NCBI GenBank assembly: GCA_965276815.1
Contig: CBDIBE010000012.1
Location: 124,001-188,000, forward strand
Length of the DNA: 64,000 bases
Reading direction: 5' to 3'
Source: JAVVHH01 sp965276815
Lineage (GTDB): Bacteria > Pseudomonadota > Alphaproteobacteria > Acetobacterales > Acetobacteraceae
Shown: piece by piece, positions 1-8,894 of the stretch
Position numbering within the stretch: position 1 is the stretch's first letter
Layout: each line of letters begins with the position of its first letter
The notes under the pieces: model-generated
What the model was told of the DNA's origin: nothing
What the model saw: only the letters and a program-made list of their open reading frames with translations
Database searches by the model: none
Program-made: the position numbers and the translations under genes

Positions 1-1512
<1,512 letters not shown>

Positions 1513-1534
1513 GTGCTTGTTCCTTCTGTTTCGT

Positions 1535-1849
1535 TCAGGCGGCTTTGGCGAGCGCCGGCGCGCCCTCGATCACCCCGAGCAGGTCGCTCTCCTTCATGAT
1601 CAGCAGCTCCTCGCCGTCAAGCTTCACCTCGGTGCCGGACCATTTGCCGAACAGGACGCGGTCGCCGGGCTTGACGTCGAGTTCGACGAGCACGCCCTGC
1701 TCATTCCGCGCGCCAGCGCCTGCCGCGATGACCTCACCTTCCATCGGCTTCTCCTTGACCGTGTCGGGAATGATGATCCCACCGGCGGATTTCTCCTGCG
1801 GGGTGATGCGGCGGATCACGACGCGGTCGTGCAACGGTCGGAATTTCAT
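1535..1849 (-). CDS. groES: Co-chaperonin GroES
   Basis: Heptameric 10-kDa lid of the GroEL chamber. The 104-residue product begins MKFRPLHDRVV and contains the mobile-loop region KSAGGIIIPDT and the dome segment GDRVLFGKWSGTEV, all typical, with the usual family length of about 95-105. The frame stays open further upstream, but the extra residues are unlike GroES, and this ATG has a GGAG site just before it, so it is taken as the start. It is the first gene of the heat-shock operon; groEL follows after 22 nt. Confidence 0.97.
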   Translation of the reverse strand: MKFRPLHDRVVIRRITPQEKSAGGIIIPDTVKEKPMEGEVIAAGAGARNEQGVLVELDVKPGDRVLFGKWSGTEVKLDGEELLIMKESDLLGVIEGAPALAKAA

Positions 1850-1924
1850 GGTGTGGCTCCGAAAAGGGGACATCGACCCGCGGCAACGGCCCAGGCTGCA
1901 GCAGCCTAAACACGCGACAGCGCC

Positions 1925-1951
1925 TTGGCACTCAATGGCCGAGACTGCTAA
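1925..1951 (-). promoter_or_regulatory. CIRCE operator (HrcA binding site) upstream of groES
   Basis: The plus strand reads TTGGCACTC, a 9-nt spacer, then GACTGCTAA. The consensus is TTAGCACTC-N9-GAGTGCTAA, so each arm has one mismatch and the spacer is exact. It lies about 75 nt upstream of the groES start, the usual place for HrcA repression of groESL in alphaproteobacteria. No hrcA gene is in the window. Confidence 0.85.
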
Positions 1952-1977
1952 CATGGTTTGCCGGTGTATCGGTTCAA
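1948..1977 (-). promoter_or_regulatory. Candidate groES promoter overlapping CIRCE
   Basis: On the minus strand TTGAAC (1972-1977) is followed 18 nt later by TGTTAG (1948-1953). The -10 box shares bases with the CIRCE arm, so HrcA would block it directly. The -35 also resembles the CTTGAA half of heat-shock sigma promoters, so sigma-70 and RpoH cannot be told apart by eye. Confidence 0.45.
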
Positions 1978-2069
1978 CCCGCGCGAGCCTCGCCAATCCC
2001 AAGCCTCGTGGAGGACATCATGCTGCGTTTCACCTTGTCTGCAAGCGGCGTGTCGGCCGCGGTGCCGCG

Positions 2070-3131
2070 ATGACGACCGATCGGCCAATGCCGGACCGGC
2101 GGGCGCTGATCGCCGATTTGGCGCCGTTCCAGGCAGCGTCGCTCGCGCGCAGCCTATGGCAATTCGGTTCGACCATGCTCGCCTACCTGGCGCTGAACGC
2201 GGCGATGTATGCCGTGCTCCCGGTTTCTGTCTGGCTCGTCCTCGGGCTCGCGGTTCCGGCAGCCGGAATGGTGGTCCGCTTGTTCATCATCCAACACGAT
2301 TGCGGCCACGGCTCGTTCTTCCGCTCGCGCCGCGCCAATGACTGGCTCGGCCGTATCTGCAGCCCAGTCACCTTCACGCCGTACGCCTTCTGGCGGCGGC
2401 AGCATGCGAACCATCACGCCTGTTTCAACAACCTGGACCGCCGTGACAGCGGCATCGATCTCTATTCCACCTGTGCGACCGTTCGGGAATACCGGGCAAT
2501 GCCAATTGGCCGCCGCGCGCTGTACCGGGTCTCGCGCCATCCGTTCTTCACCCAGTTCATCCTGCCGCCGATCGTGTTCCTGGTCCTCTATCGGGTGCCG
2601 TTCGACACGTCGGAGTCGTGGGCCTCAGAGCGTCGGAGCGTGCTGCTCAGCAATGTCGCCATCTTCAGCGTGCTCGGCGCCCTGGTCCTCGGCTTCGGGA
2701 TTTGGCCGGTGATCCTGGTGCAGTTGCCCATCATGCTGATCGCGTCGATCATCGGGGTCTGGCTGTTCTCGGTGCAGCATCGGTTCGAAGCGGCGCAATG
2801 GCTGCGGCAGGAGCAATGGAATGCCGTGCAGGCATCGCTCGAGGGAAGCTCTTACCTGAAGCTGCCGCGCCTGTTGCAGTGGTTCACCGGCAATATCGGC
2901 TTTCACCACATCCATCATCTCTCGGCACGGATACCCAACTATCGCCTGCAAGAGTGCCACGAGGCGCGGCCCAAGCTGAGCCAAGTGACGACGCTGACTT
3001 TCCGCGAGGCGATAATGGCGCCGAGCTTTGCCCTTTGGGATGAGGAGGACAGCCACATGGTGCGGTTTCCGGCCGCGTCGATCCTCGGCGTGATGCGGAC
3101 GAAGTTGCGGCGCCGGCTTGTATGTCAGTGA
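2070..3131 (+). CDS. Membrane fatty acid desaturase (delta-12-like)
   Basis: Integral-membrane acyl-lipid desaturase of the di-iron FAD family (PF00487), which puts double bonds into acyl chains of membrane lipids. All three histidine boxes are present: HDCGH at 76-80, HANHH at 112-116 and HHIHH at 279-283, with hydrophobic segments near residues 35-75 and 210-235. The 353-residue length fits bacterial omega-6/delta-12 desaturases. The frame is open far upstream, but only from this ATG does the protein look like the family; no clear ribosome-binding site precedes it, so the start is uncertain. It is divergent from groES. Regiospecificity cannot be read from sequence. Confidence 0.88.
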   Translation: MTTDRPMPDRRALIADLAPFQAASLARSLWQFGSTMLAYLALNAAMYAVLPVSVWLVLGLAVPAAGMVVRLFIIQHDCGHGSFFRSRRANDWLGRICSPVTFTPYAFWRRQHANHHACFNNLDRRDSGIDLYSTCATVREYRAMPIGRRALYRVSRHPFFTQFILPPIVFLVLYRVPFDTSESWASERRSVLLSNVAIFSVLGALVLGFGIWPVILVQLPIMLIASIIGVWLFSVQHRFEAAQWLRQEQWNAVQASLEGSSYLKLPRLLQWFTGNIGFHHIHHLSARIPNYRLQECHEARPKLSQVTTLTFREAIMAPSFALWDEEDSHMVRFPAASILGVMRTKLRRRLVCQ

Positions 3132-3173
3132 CAGAGTAGCCACCTGACTCAAGTTATACAGCGAATGCGAACG

Positions 3174-3207
3174 GAAAAGTCTCTCGCCGCGAAAAGTCTC
3201 TCGCCGC
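3174..3207. repeat. Tandem duplication of a 17-bp unit
   Basis: GAAAAGTCTCTCGCCGC occurs twice in direct succession (3174-3190 and 3191-3207) in the 204-bp gap between the desaturase and the 45-residue gene. No function is evident. The rest of the gap shows no gene. Confidence 0.9.
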
Positions 3208-3335
3208 ATGGTGTTCGAGATTATGGACCGTGGCATGCGGACTGGAAACGCGATCGCGAGGCCGGTGATGCGAGCTGACGGCAGACCCCACCACTAGCGC
3301 GAATAGACGCCACACGTCATCGAAAGAGGCAGACC

Positions 3336-3473
3336 ATGGCGAAAGGGCAGAAACGCAGCAGTCGTGAGGCAAAGAAGCCGAAAACCTCGCTCAAGAAGCC
3401 GCTCCCGGGCGCGGCGGCCACATCATACCAACTCCCCGTGCGGCCTGCACCAACCAAGCCCGGCAACAAGTGA
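3336..3473 (+). CDS. Small basic protein of 45 residues, unknown function
   Basis: The ORF starts MAKGQKRSSREAKKPK, ends in KPGNK, and is preceded by a well-spaced AGAGG ribosome-binding site. It is Lys/Arg-rich in the first half and Ala/Pro-rich after, and would be cytoplasmic. Short proteins starting MAKGQ with a REAKKPK stretch are familiar to me as unannotated genes in alphaproteobacteria; that is memory, not a search. Its TGA stop overlaps the GTG start of the next gene in a GTGA arrangement, which argues that both are translated. Its role is unknown; the charge suggests nucleic-acid or ribosome contact, which is speculation. Confidence 0.65.
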   Translation: MAKGQKRSSREAKKPKTSLKKPLPGAAATSYQLPVRPAPTKPGNK

Positions 3474-3871
3474 CCGCTGTTGCGCAGATAGATGAAGGAC
3501 GCGGCCGCAACGCGGCTGCGACCTTCGAGAAAGGGTGGATTCGCTTTGAGATCCGCGACGGTATGCGCCGAATCAGTTGCGCGGTTTCCGACGAGGCCCT
3601 CGATGCCGCATCGGGCCTCACCGACGGCTTCACGCCGGGGTCGCGTCATCGCTCATTCGATCGGTTTCGCACCCTCATCCAAGCGGCCGCGCTCATCAGG
3701 CTTGAAGCCAGGCCGCCGGGATGCGCCGACCCGATCCTGGTCACCAGTCGCGACTTGCAACGCGTGCCGGCAGCAACTGGCACCCCAAAGTTCGGCAGCT
3801 CCGCCAATCGGCCGCCGGCCGCCCCAGTGCTCGCGGCCACCGTTGCGGGGTCTCGCCGAGAGACAACGTGA
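3470..3871 (+). CDS. Small protein with a DUF1488-like core
   Basis: The 133-residue ORF begins at a GTG that overlaps the stop of the 45-residue gene. The middle part reads IRFEIRDGMRRISCAVSDEA, then a helical stretch (FDRFRTLIQAAALIRLEA) and ILVTSRDL. This matches the pattern of small DUF1488-type proteins: a strand pair with a Cys/Val-Ser motif, a helix, and a final strand ending in an RDL or RDF motif. The last 35 residues are Pro/Ala-rich and look unstructured. Function is unknown in the family. The family call is from pattern memory and needs a profile search. Confidence 0.5.
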   Translation: MTAVAQIDEGRGRNAAATFEKGWIRFEIRDGMRRISCAVSDEALDAASGLTDGFTPGSRHRSFDRFRTLIQAAALIRLEARPPGCADPILVTSRDLQRVPAATGTPKFGSSANRPPAAPVLAATVAGSRRETT

Positions 3872-3926
3872 TTTGTCTCGGATTGTCCGGAGTGTAACCC
3901 ACTGGCCGAGCATACCCGCCGGACCG

Positions 3927-3942
3927 TAACAAAGGTTTGTTA
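3927..3942. repeat. Perfect AT-rich palindrome TAACAAAGGTTTGTTA
   Basis: Two 7-bp arms (TAACAAA and TTTGTTA) flank a GG centre. It stands out in very GC-rich surroundings, in the gap between the convergent DUF1488-like and DUF5872-like genes. There is no T-run for a terminator. It has the shape of a dimeric-regulator operator, but no start codon is nearby. Confidence 0.6.
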
Positions 3943-4077
3943 TCGGAAGAAGTAGGAGCAGCGCCGTTCGACCGTCTTGGGCGCGGATCCGCGGCGCCGG
4001 CCACGTCAATCGCGCAACGCCCCAGACCCGGCCAATCGCCTCGCCCGCCAAATCGCAAAGCTCGGCTTCATCTGCTC

Positions 4078-4596
4078 CTACGGCTCCGGAGAAGGTTTCT
4101 GTTCAGTGAGCGCGCGGACCAACTCGGCTTTGTTCATGTTGGAGCGGCCAGGCACGCCGTGCGACGACGCCTGCTTGCGTAACTCGGCGACGCGCAGGCC
4201 CGCCAACCGGGTTTCGGACGTCTTCGCCGCGACGTCACGCGGCTGAGCGGAGAACTGCTTGCCTTTCGCAGTATCGGCCTGCTTCTTCTGGCTGGTCCGC
4301 CGGTATTCGCTCTCGCTTAGCGTCTCGCGCGCTTGCTTGGGAAGGTAGCGTTCGCCAGTCTTGCTGCTCTTCTTGCCCGACTTGGTGCCCCAGTCCTCAC
4401 GCGTCCATTGCGTGAGATGGTTGTCGCCCGACTTCTTGCCCTTGTAACGCCCGCCCGCGGCCTTGTAGTCGTGCACGGCAAGCTGCGCTTTGCGCGCCGA
4501 CCATTGACCGGGTTTGCCACCCTTGTCGCCCTCGACGACTTTCGTCTTCACCTTGTCCCAGAGCTTCGGGTCGGTCTTCTCAGCAGTTGCGGCCAT
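4078..4596 (-). CDS. DUF5872-like protein with C-terminal Rho_N/SAP-like motif
   Basis: The 172-residue protein starts MAATAEKTDPKLWDKVK after a GGAGGGTGAG ribosome-binding site. Residues 8-110 are Lys/Gly-rich with blocks GDKGGKPGQWSARKAQLA, NHLTQWTREDWGTKSG and GERYLPKQARETLS, the pattern I associate with DUF5872. The end (LRVAELRKQASSHGVPGRS then MNKAELVRAL) looks like the helix-extended loop-helix of Rho N-terminal or SAP domains, which bind nucleic acid. It is divergent from the epimerase gene, 75 bp apart. The frame stays open to 5043 inside that gene, but the extension is an antisense artefact. Cellular role is unknown; a DNA or RNA binding role is inferred. Confidence 0.75.
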   Translation of the reverse strand: MAATAEKTDPKLWDKVKTKVVEGDKGGKPGQWSARKAQLAVHDYKAAGGRYKGKKSGDNHLTQWTREDWGTKSGKKSSKTGERYLPKQARETLSESEYRRTSQKKQADTAKGKQFSAQPRDVAAKTSETRLAGLRVAELRKQASSHGVPGRSNMNKAELVRALTEQKPSPEP

Positions 4597-4671
4597 CTCA
4601 CCCTCCGCGTGCGGCAACGCCGCTGGCGCGTGCCGGGTTGCGGCAGCGGCGGCGGCGGGGTGAGATAGGGC

Positions 4672-5637
4672 ATGGCAATCCTCGTCACCGGCGCGGCCGG
4701 GTTCGTCGGCCTGAACGTCACCGAGCACCTGCTCCGCGCGGGCCACGAGGTCGTCGGGCTGGACCGCATCGACCTTCCCACCCGGGCGCGCCGGGAATTC
4801 CCCGGTTTGCCCGGCCGGCTGACCATGATCGGCGGCAGCGTGCTCTCCTCGGCCGACCTTGCCCGAGCGCTGACCATCGCCAAAGTGGAGACAGTCATCC
4901 ATTGCGCCGTCATCACCGCCGGGCCGGCGCGCGAGCAGTCCAACCCCGAGGGGATCGTCGCGGTGAACGTCCAGGGTGCCGTCGAGGCGCTCATTGCCGC
5001 GGCAAGGCGAGGCGTGCAGCGCTTCGTCTACCCGAGCTCGCAATCCGTCTACGGCGCATCGCTGGCCGGCAACGACCTGGCCGACGAGGACACGCAGCGG
5101 CGCCCATTGCTGCTTTACGGGACGACCAAGCTCGCCTGCGAAGACATGCTTCCCCGCATCGCCGAGACCCAGGGCGTCAACTTCGTCTCCGCACGGCTCG
5201 CCAGCGTCTACGGCCCCTGGGAATACGCGACCGGGGCGCGCGACACGCTCTCGCCGATGCTGACCATCATCGAACTGGCCCGCAGCGGCGAAGAGGCGGT
5301 GCTGGGCCCGTCCGGCCTCGGAGACTTCGTCTATTCAGGCGATGTCGCCGCGGGCCTGGCCACCCTCGCCGCGACGCCCGCGCCCAAGCGGCGTTTCTAC
5401 AATCTCGGCAGCTCCCGCCGCACCACGGCGGACGATTTCTGTCAGGCGGTGCAGGCGATCCGCCCGGATTTCCGCTGGCGCCGCGCCGCTCCCGGCGAGG
5501 CGCCCAACGTTGTCAGCTGGTTCGAGATCGACCGCGCCGCGCTCGACACCACCCAGCTCACCGCCGAGACCGGCTTCACCCCGCGCCAGTTCGCGCAGAC
5601 GGCCGCCGACTACTTGGCCTGGGCCGAAGCGGGCTGA
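4672..5637 (+). CDS. NAD-dependent epimerase/dehydratase (extended SDR)
   Basis: The 321-residue protein has the Rossmann motif GAAGFVG at 7-13 and the catalytic pair YGTTK (Tyr149, Lys153), the hallmarks of extended short-chain dehydrogenases acting on nucleotide sugars or related substrates. ASVYGPWE follows, as in UDP-sugar epimerases. The length is normal. There is no sugar-nucleotide cluster around it, so the substrate cannot be guessed. Its 3' end overlaps the convergent IalB-like gene by 28 nt. Confidence 0.88.
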   Translation: MAILVTGAAGFVGLNVTEHLLRAGHEVVGLDRIDLPTRARREFPGLPGRLTMIGGSVLSSADLARALTIAKVETVIHCAVITAGPAREQSNPEGIVAVNVQGAVEALIAAARRGVQRFVYPSSQSVYGASLAGNDLADEDTQRRPLLLYGTTKLACEDMLPRIAETQGVNFVSARLASVYGPWEYATGARDTLSPMLTIIELARSGEEAVLGPSGLGDFVYSGDVAAGLATLAATPAPKRRFYNLGSSRRTTADDFCQAVQAIRPDFRWRRAAPGEAPNVVSWFEIDRAALDTTQLTAETGFTPRQFAQTAADYLAWAEAG

Positions 5638-6194
5638 CTCTCCTTGGCCAGCGCATCCAGCGCCTCCGGCAGCCCTTTAGGCCCGAACGGCATCGTCACC
5701 TGGCGCCCCGCCGCGTCCTGAAACATCAGTCGGGCATTCTCGGTTCGCGTTCGGATGCGGCGCAGCTGTTCCTCGGTCAGCGGTGTGTCGGCGATGCAGC
5801 CGGTTGACATGCAGCGCCGCCAGGTCAGCTCGAGCGCCGGCGTCCCCGTCTCGCCTTCCGCCGGCATGAAGCGCACCGGCATGGTGAGGTTCACGTTGAC
5901 CGGGACCAGCGCGGTCAGCCGCAACGGCTGGTCGCGGACCGGGCGGCCGATCACCGTCTGCGCCACCGCGGCGCCCTTGTCGTAGAGGATCTGCGCCACC
6001 TCACACAGCGGCGGTGCGTGCTCGGGCCGGACGCAGCGCAGGAGCCAGTCGCCGAACGTCGCCGTGGTCCGCTGTGGGTCCGCCGCCGTCGCGGCGGCGG
6101 GCGCTGCCGGCGCGGCCGCCGGCGGATGGGCAATTTGGGCAAAGGCCGGTCCGCTAAGGGCAACAAGGCCGAGCACGGTGAGCAAACGCCGCAT
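5610..6194 (-). CDS. Invasion-associated locus B (IalB) family protein
   Basis: Exported protein of 194 residues. A signal peptide (MRRLLTVLGLVALSGPAFA) is followed by an Ala/Pro linker and an IalB domain: TFGDWLLRCV near residue 45, a PPLCEVAQ segment, and WRRCMSTGCIADTPL with paired cysteines. Family members are periplasmic or outer-membrane associated in alphaproteobacteria, including free-living ones, and their biochemical role is unclear. The ATG at 6194 has GGAGG upstream; a TTG 15 nt earlier would place that site inside the gene. It starts one base after the der stop and is surely co-transcribed with it. Confidence 0.88.
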   Translation of the reverse strand: MRRLLTVLGLVALSGPAFAQIAHPPAAAPAAPAAATAADPQRTTATFGDWLLRCVRPEHAPPLCEVAQILYDKGAAVAQTVIGRPVRDQPLRLTALVPVNVNLTMPVRFMPAEGETGTPALELTWRRCMSTGCIADTPLTEEQLRRIRTRTENARLMFQDAAGRQVTMPFGPKGLPEALDALAKESQPASAQAK

Positions 6195-6195
6195 C

Positions 6196-7533
6196 CTAGT
6201 CCTCCGCAAAAGGGTTCTTCGTCCCGCGCAACTGCAGCCGGATCGGCACGCCTGGCAGCCCGAACTGCTCGCGCAAATTGTTCGACAGATACCGCTGGTA
6301 ATCCTCGGGCGTCTGTTCCGCCCTTGTGCCGAAAATGATGAAGGTCGGCGGCCGCGCCTTCGCCTGGGTGATGTAGCGCAGCTTCAGCCGCCGCCCGTCT
6401 ACTAAAGGCGGCGCATGCCGTTCTAGGACACCCTCGAACCAGCGGTTCAGCTCGCCGGTCGCCACCCGCGTGTTCCAAGCCGCATAAACCTCGCGCACCG
6501 CCGGCAGCAGCCGCTCCATCCCGGCCCCGGTCAGCGCCGAGATTGGCACCACCGGCAATCCCTTCATCTGCGCCATGCTGGTCTCGAGCCGGTCGGCGAT
6601 CGCGCGCCGCGCCACGCCGCGATCCGCGACGGCATCCCATTTAGTGAGCGCCAATACGCAGGCGCGGCCTTCGCGCTCGATCAACCGGCCAATCTGTAGG
6701 TCCTGCTCATGCAGCCCCTCGACCGCATCGACGCAGAGCACGACGATCTCGGCCATCTTCAGCGCCTCGATGGTCGCGCTGACCGACATTTTCTCCAGCG
6801 GCGCCTCGATCCGCGCCTTGCGCCGCAACCCGGCCGTGTCCACCAGCTCGATCGCCCCGGCCTCGTCGGACAGCCGCACGGCGACCGCGTCACGCGTCAG
6901 CCCAGGCTCCGGTCCGGTGATCATGCGCTCCTCGCCAAGCAGGCGATTGAGCAGCGTCGACTTGCCGGCGTTCGGCCGCCCGACGATCGTGAGCTTCAGT
7001 GGCCGGTCCTTCTCGTCCGGCTCCTCTGTTTGCTCCGGCAGCCGGTCGGCAATCTCGCTCATCAAGTCGGAGAGCCCCTCGCCATGCTCGGCCGACATCG
7101 CCAACGGCTCGCCCAGCCCCAGCGAATAGGCTTCCAGCGCCGCCGCGGCACCTGCCCGCCCCTCGGCCTTGTTCGCCACCAGCAGCACCGGCCGCCCCTG
7201 CCGGCGCAGCCAATCGGCGAAATGCTGGTCCGCCGGCAGGATGCCCGACCGCGCATCCACCACGAACACCACCAGATCCGCCTGCGCCACCGCCGCCTCC
7301 GAGGAAGCGCGCATCCGGCCGGGAAGCGTCTCGGGGGCCGATTCCTCGAGCCCCGCCGTGTCCACGAGCCTTACCCGCTTGCCCCGCAGCATCGCCTCCG
7401 CGTCCTTGCGGTCGCGCGTGACGCCCGGCGTGTCGGAGACCAGGGCGCGCCGGCGCCCCGCCAGCTTGTTGAACAGCGTCGATTTGCCGACATTCGGCCG
7501 GCCCGCGATCACGACGACCGGCAATTCGCTCAA
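6196..7533 (-). CDS. der: Ribosome biogenesis GTPase Der (EngA)
   Basis: Tandem-GTPase factor for 50S subunit maturation, 445 residues. The first G domain has GRPNVGKS at 11-18 and DTAG at 58-61; the second has GRPNAGKS at 185-192 and a further DTAG. The C-terminal KH-like domain contains KLRYITQAKARPPTF. It starts with TTG, which overlaps the TGA of the upstream BamB-like gene (TTGA). The bamB-der pairing is common in Proteobacteria. Confidence 0.97.
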   Translation of the reverse strand: MSELPVVVIAGRPNVGKSTLFNKLAGRRRALVSDTPGVTRDRKDAEAMLRGKRVRLVDTAGLEESAPETLPGRMRASSEAAVAQADLVVFVVDARSGILPADQHFADWLRRQGRPVLLVANKAEGRAGAAAALEAYSLGLGEPLAMSAEHGEGLSDLMSEIADRLPEQTEEPDEKDRPLKLTIVGRPNAGKSTLLNRLLGEERMITGPEPGLTRDAVAVRLSDEAGAIELVDTAGLRRKARIEAPLEKMSVSATIEALKMAEIVVLCVDAVEGLHEQDLQIGRLIEREGRACVLALTKWDAVADRGVARRAIADRLETSMAQMKGLPVVPISALTGAGMERLLPAVREVYAAWNTRVATGELNRWFEGVLERHAPPLVDGRRLKLRYITQAKARPPTFIIFGTRAEQTPEDYQRYLSNNLREQFGLPGVPIRLQLRGTKNPFAED

Positions 7534-8849
7534 CGGAACGCCTGCAGCGTGCCGTCATCGGTCACGACGAACATCGCGCCCGCAGCGACGATCGGGGCAA
7601 GCGTGGCCGCGTCGCTCAGATCGTCCTGGCCCAGGATCTTGCCGCTCACCGGGTCGACCGAGGTCGCTTTGCTGTTGGTGCTCGCGAGCACCAGCTTGCC
7701 GCCTGCCATCACCGGCCCGCTCCAGAAGATCGGGTCTTCCTGCTTCTCGGGATTGTCCCAGCGCGGCAGGTCGGTCACCCAGCGCACGCGCCCCTCGTCG
7801 CCGGTCAGCGCCGCCAAGGCTTGGTCGGTGCTCACGACGTAGATCCAGTCCCCCGCGACCCAAGGCGTCTGCCCGCCGCCGAAATCGCGCTCCCAAAGCC
7901 GCCGCCCCGACCGCAGATCGAGACAGACGAACAGCCCGCCGATCCCGATCGCGTAGATCCGCTCCTTATCGATCACCGGCAAGCCCCGGATCGCCGACAG
8001 ATCGAGCAGGCTGTTGCGCCCGCGCTCCGACGCCAGGCTGTCGCTCCACGCCAGCGTGCCGCTGTCGGTGCGCAGCGTAATCAGGTCGCCCGAGCCGAAC
8101 CCGGCCACGACGAAACCCCCCGCCACCGCCGGCGCCGCACTGGCCAGCACGGTCGTGCTGCTGGCGGTCGCCTGGTAGGACCAGACGCGCGTGCCGTCGG
8201 CGGCGTTGAGCGCCAGCAACTGGTCGTCCAGCGTCGTAAAATACAGCTTGCCGTCCACGACCGTCGGCGCCGAGCGGGCCGGCGCACTGATCGGCTTGCG
8301 CCAGTTGATCTTGCCCGTCGCCGCATCGAGGGCCAGCGCCTCCGCGCGCCCGGTCGTGGCGTAGATCGTGCCGCCGATGATGGCGATGCCACCGCCCAGA
8401 TTGGTGCTGCGATTGTGCTCGCCCTGCGTGTCGGTACGCCACTGCCGCGAGCCGGACTGCACGTCGAACGCAGCCACCATGCCATCGCTGTCCATGGTGA
8501 ACACCCGCCCGCCGGCCAAAACGGGCTGCGCGGTGATCTTGGCGCGATAGCCGCCGCCCTCGCCGATATCGGCCCTCCAGGCCGGCCGTAGCCCGGACAC
8601 CGCGACGTTGCCCACCACATGGGCCGGCGTGCCGCCCGCTTGCGGCCAATCGGCCATCGGCACCGGCGCGGGCACCACGATCTGGCTTTTCTCGCTCGGA
8701 TCGATCTCGAGCCCGTGCCTTGCCGCGAGAACGTCTTCCCGCTTGCCCGGCAGCTTTGGTTTGTTGTCACCAAAGATGTTGTCGAACAAACTGCAACCGC
8801 CAAGACCAAGCGGCAGGGCCAGCAGCGCGGCCCGGCGAGTCAACCTCAT
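7530..8849 (-). CDS. bamB: BamB-like PQQ-repeat outer-membrane lipoprotein
   Basis: The 439-residue precursor has a lipobox LGGCS near residue 19, so it would be lipidated at Cys19 and sit at the outer membrane. The rest is a run of PQQ-type beta-propeller blades (DAATGKINWR, NAADGTRVWSY, DLRSGRRLWER, DPVSGKILGQ). BamB is the propeller subunit of the BAM complex for outer-membrane protein insertion. The order YfgM-like TPR protein, BamB, Der matches Gammaproteobacteria and supports the call. The start codon lies in the last copy of a triplicated 17-bp element. Confidence 0.85.
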   Translation of the reverse strand: MRLTRRAALLALPLGLGGCSLFDNIFGDNKPKLPGKREDVLAARHGLEIDPSEKSQIVVPAPVPMADWPQAGGTPAHVVGNVAVSGLRPAWRADIGEGGGYRAKITAQPVLAGGRVFTMDSDGMVAAFDVQSGSRQWRTDTQGEHNRSTNLGGGIAIIGGTIYATTGRAEALALDAATGKINWRKPISAPARSAPTVVDGKLYFTTLDDQLLALNAADGTRVWSYQATASSTTVLASAAPAVAGGFVVAGFGSGDLITLRTDSGTLAWSDSLASERGRNSLLDLSAIRGLPVIDKERIYAIGIGGLFVCLDLRSGRRLWERDFGGGQTPWVAGDWIYVVSTDQALAALTGDEGRVRWVTDLPRWDNPEKQEDPIFWSGPVMAGGKLVLASTNSKATSVDPVSGKILGQDDLSDAATLAPIVAAGAMFVVTDDGTLQAFR

Positions 8850-8894
8850 CCGCCAGTCTTCCTCATCCGCCAGTCTTCCTCATCCGCCAGTCTT
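8844..8894 (-). repeat. Three tandem copies of a 17-bp unit spanning the TPR-bamB junction
   Basis: On the minus strand AAGACTGGCGGATGAGG is repeated exactly three times (8878-8894, 8861-8877, 8844-8860). Each copy carries an ATG overlapping a TGA as ATGA. The first copy holds the TGA of the TPR gene, the last holds the bamB start. Confidence 0.97.
8846..8883 (-). other. Two overlapping hexapeptide mini-ORFs (MRKTGG) linking TPR gene and bamB
   Basis: Reading on the minus strand: the TPR gene's TGA (8882-8880) overlaps an ATG at 8883. That ATG gives MRKTGG and stops at a TGA (8865-8863), which overlaps an ATG at 8866. The second MRKTGG stops at 8848-8846, overlapping the bamB ATG at 8849. 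All junctions are 4-bp ATGA overlaps. This follows directly from the 17-bp repeat length. Whether ribosomes use it is inference. Confidence 0.75.
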
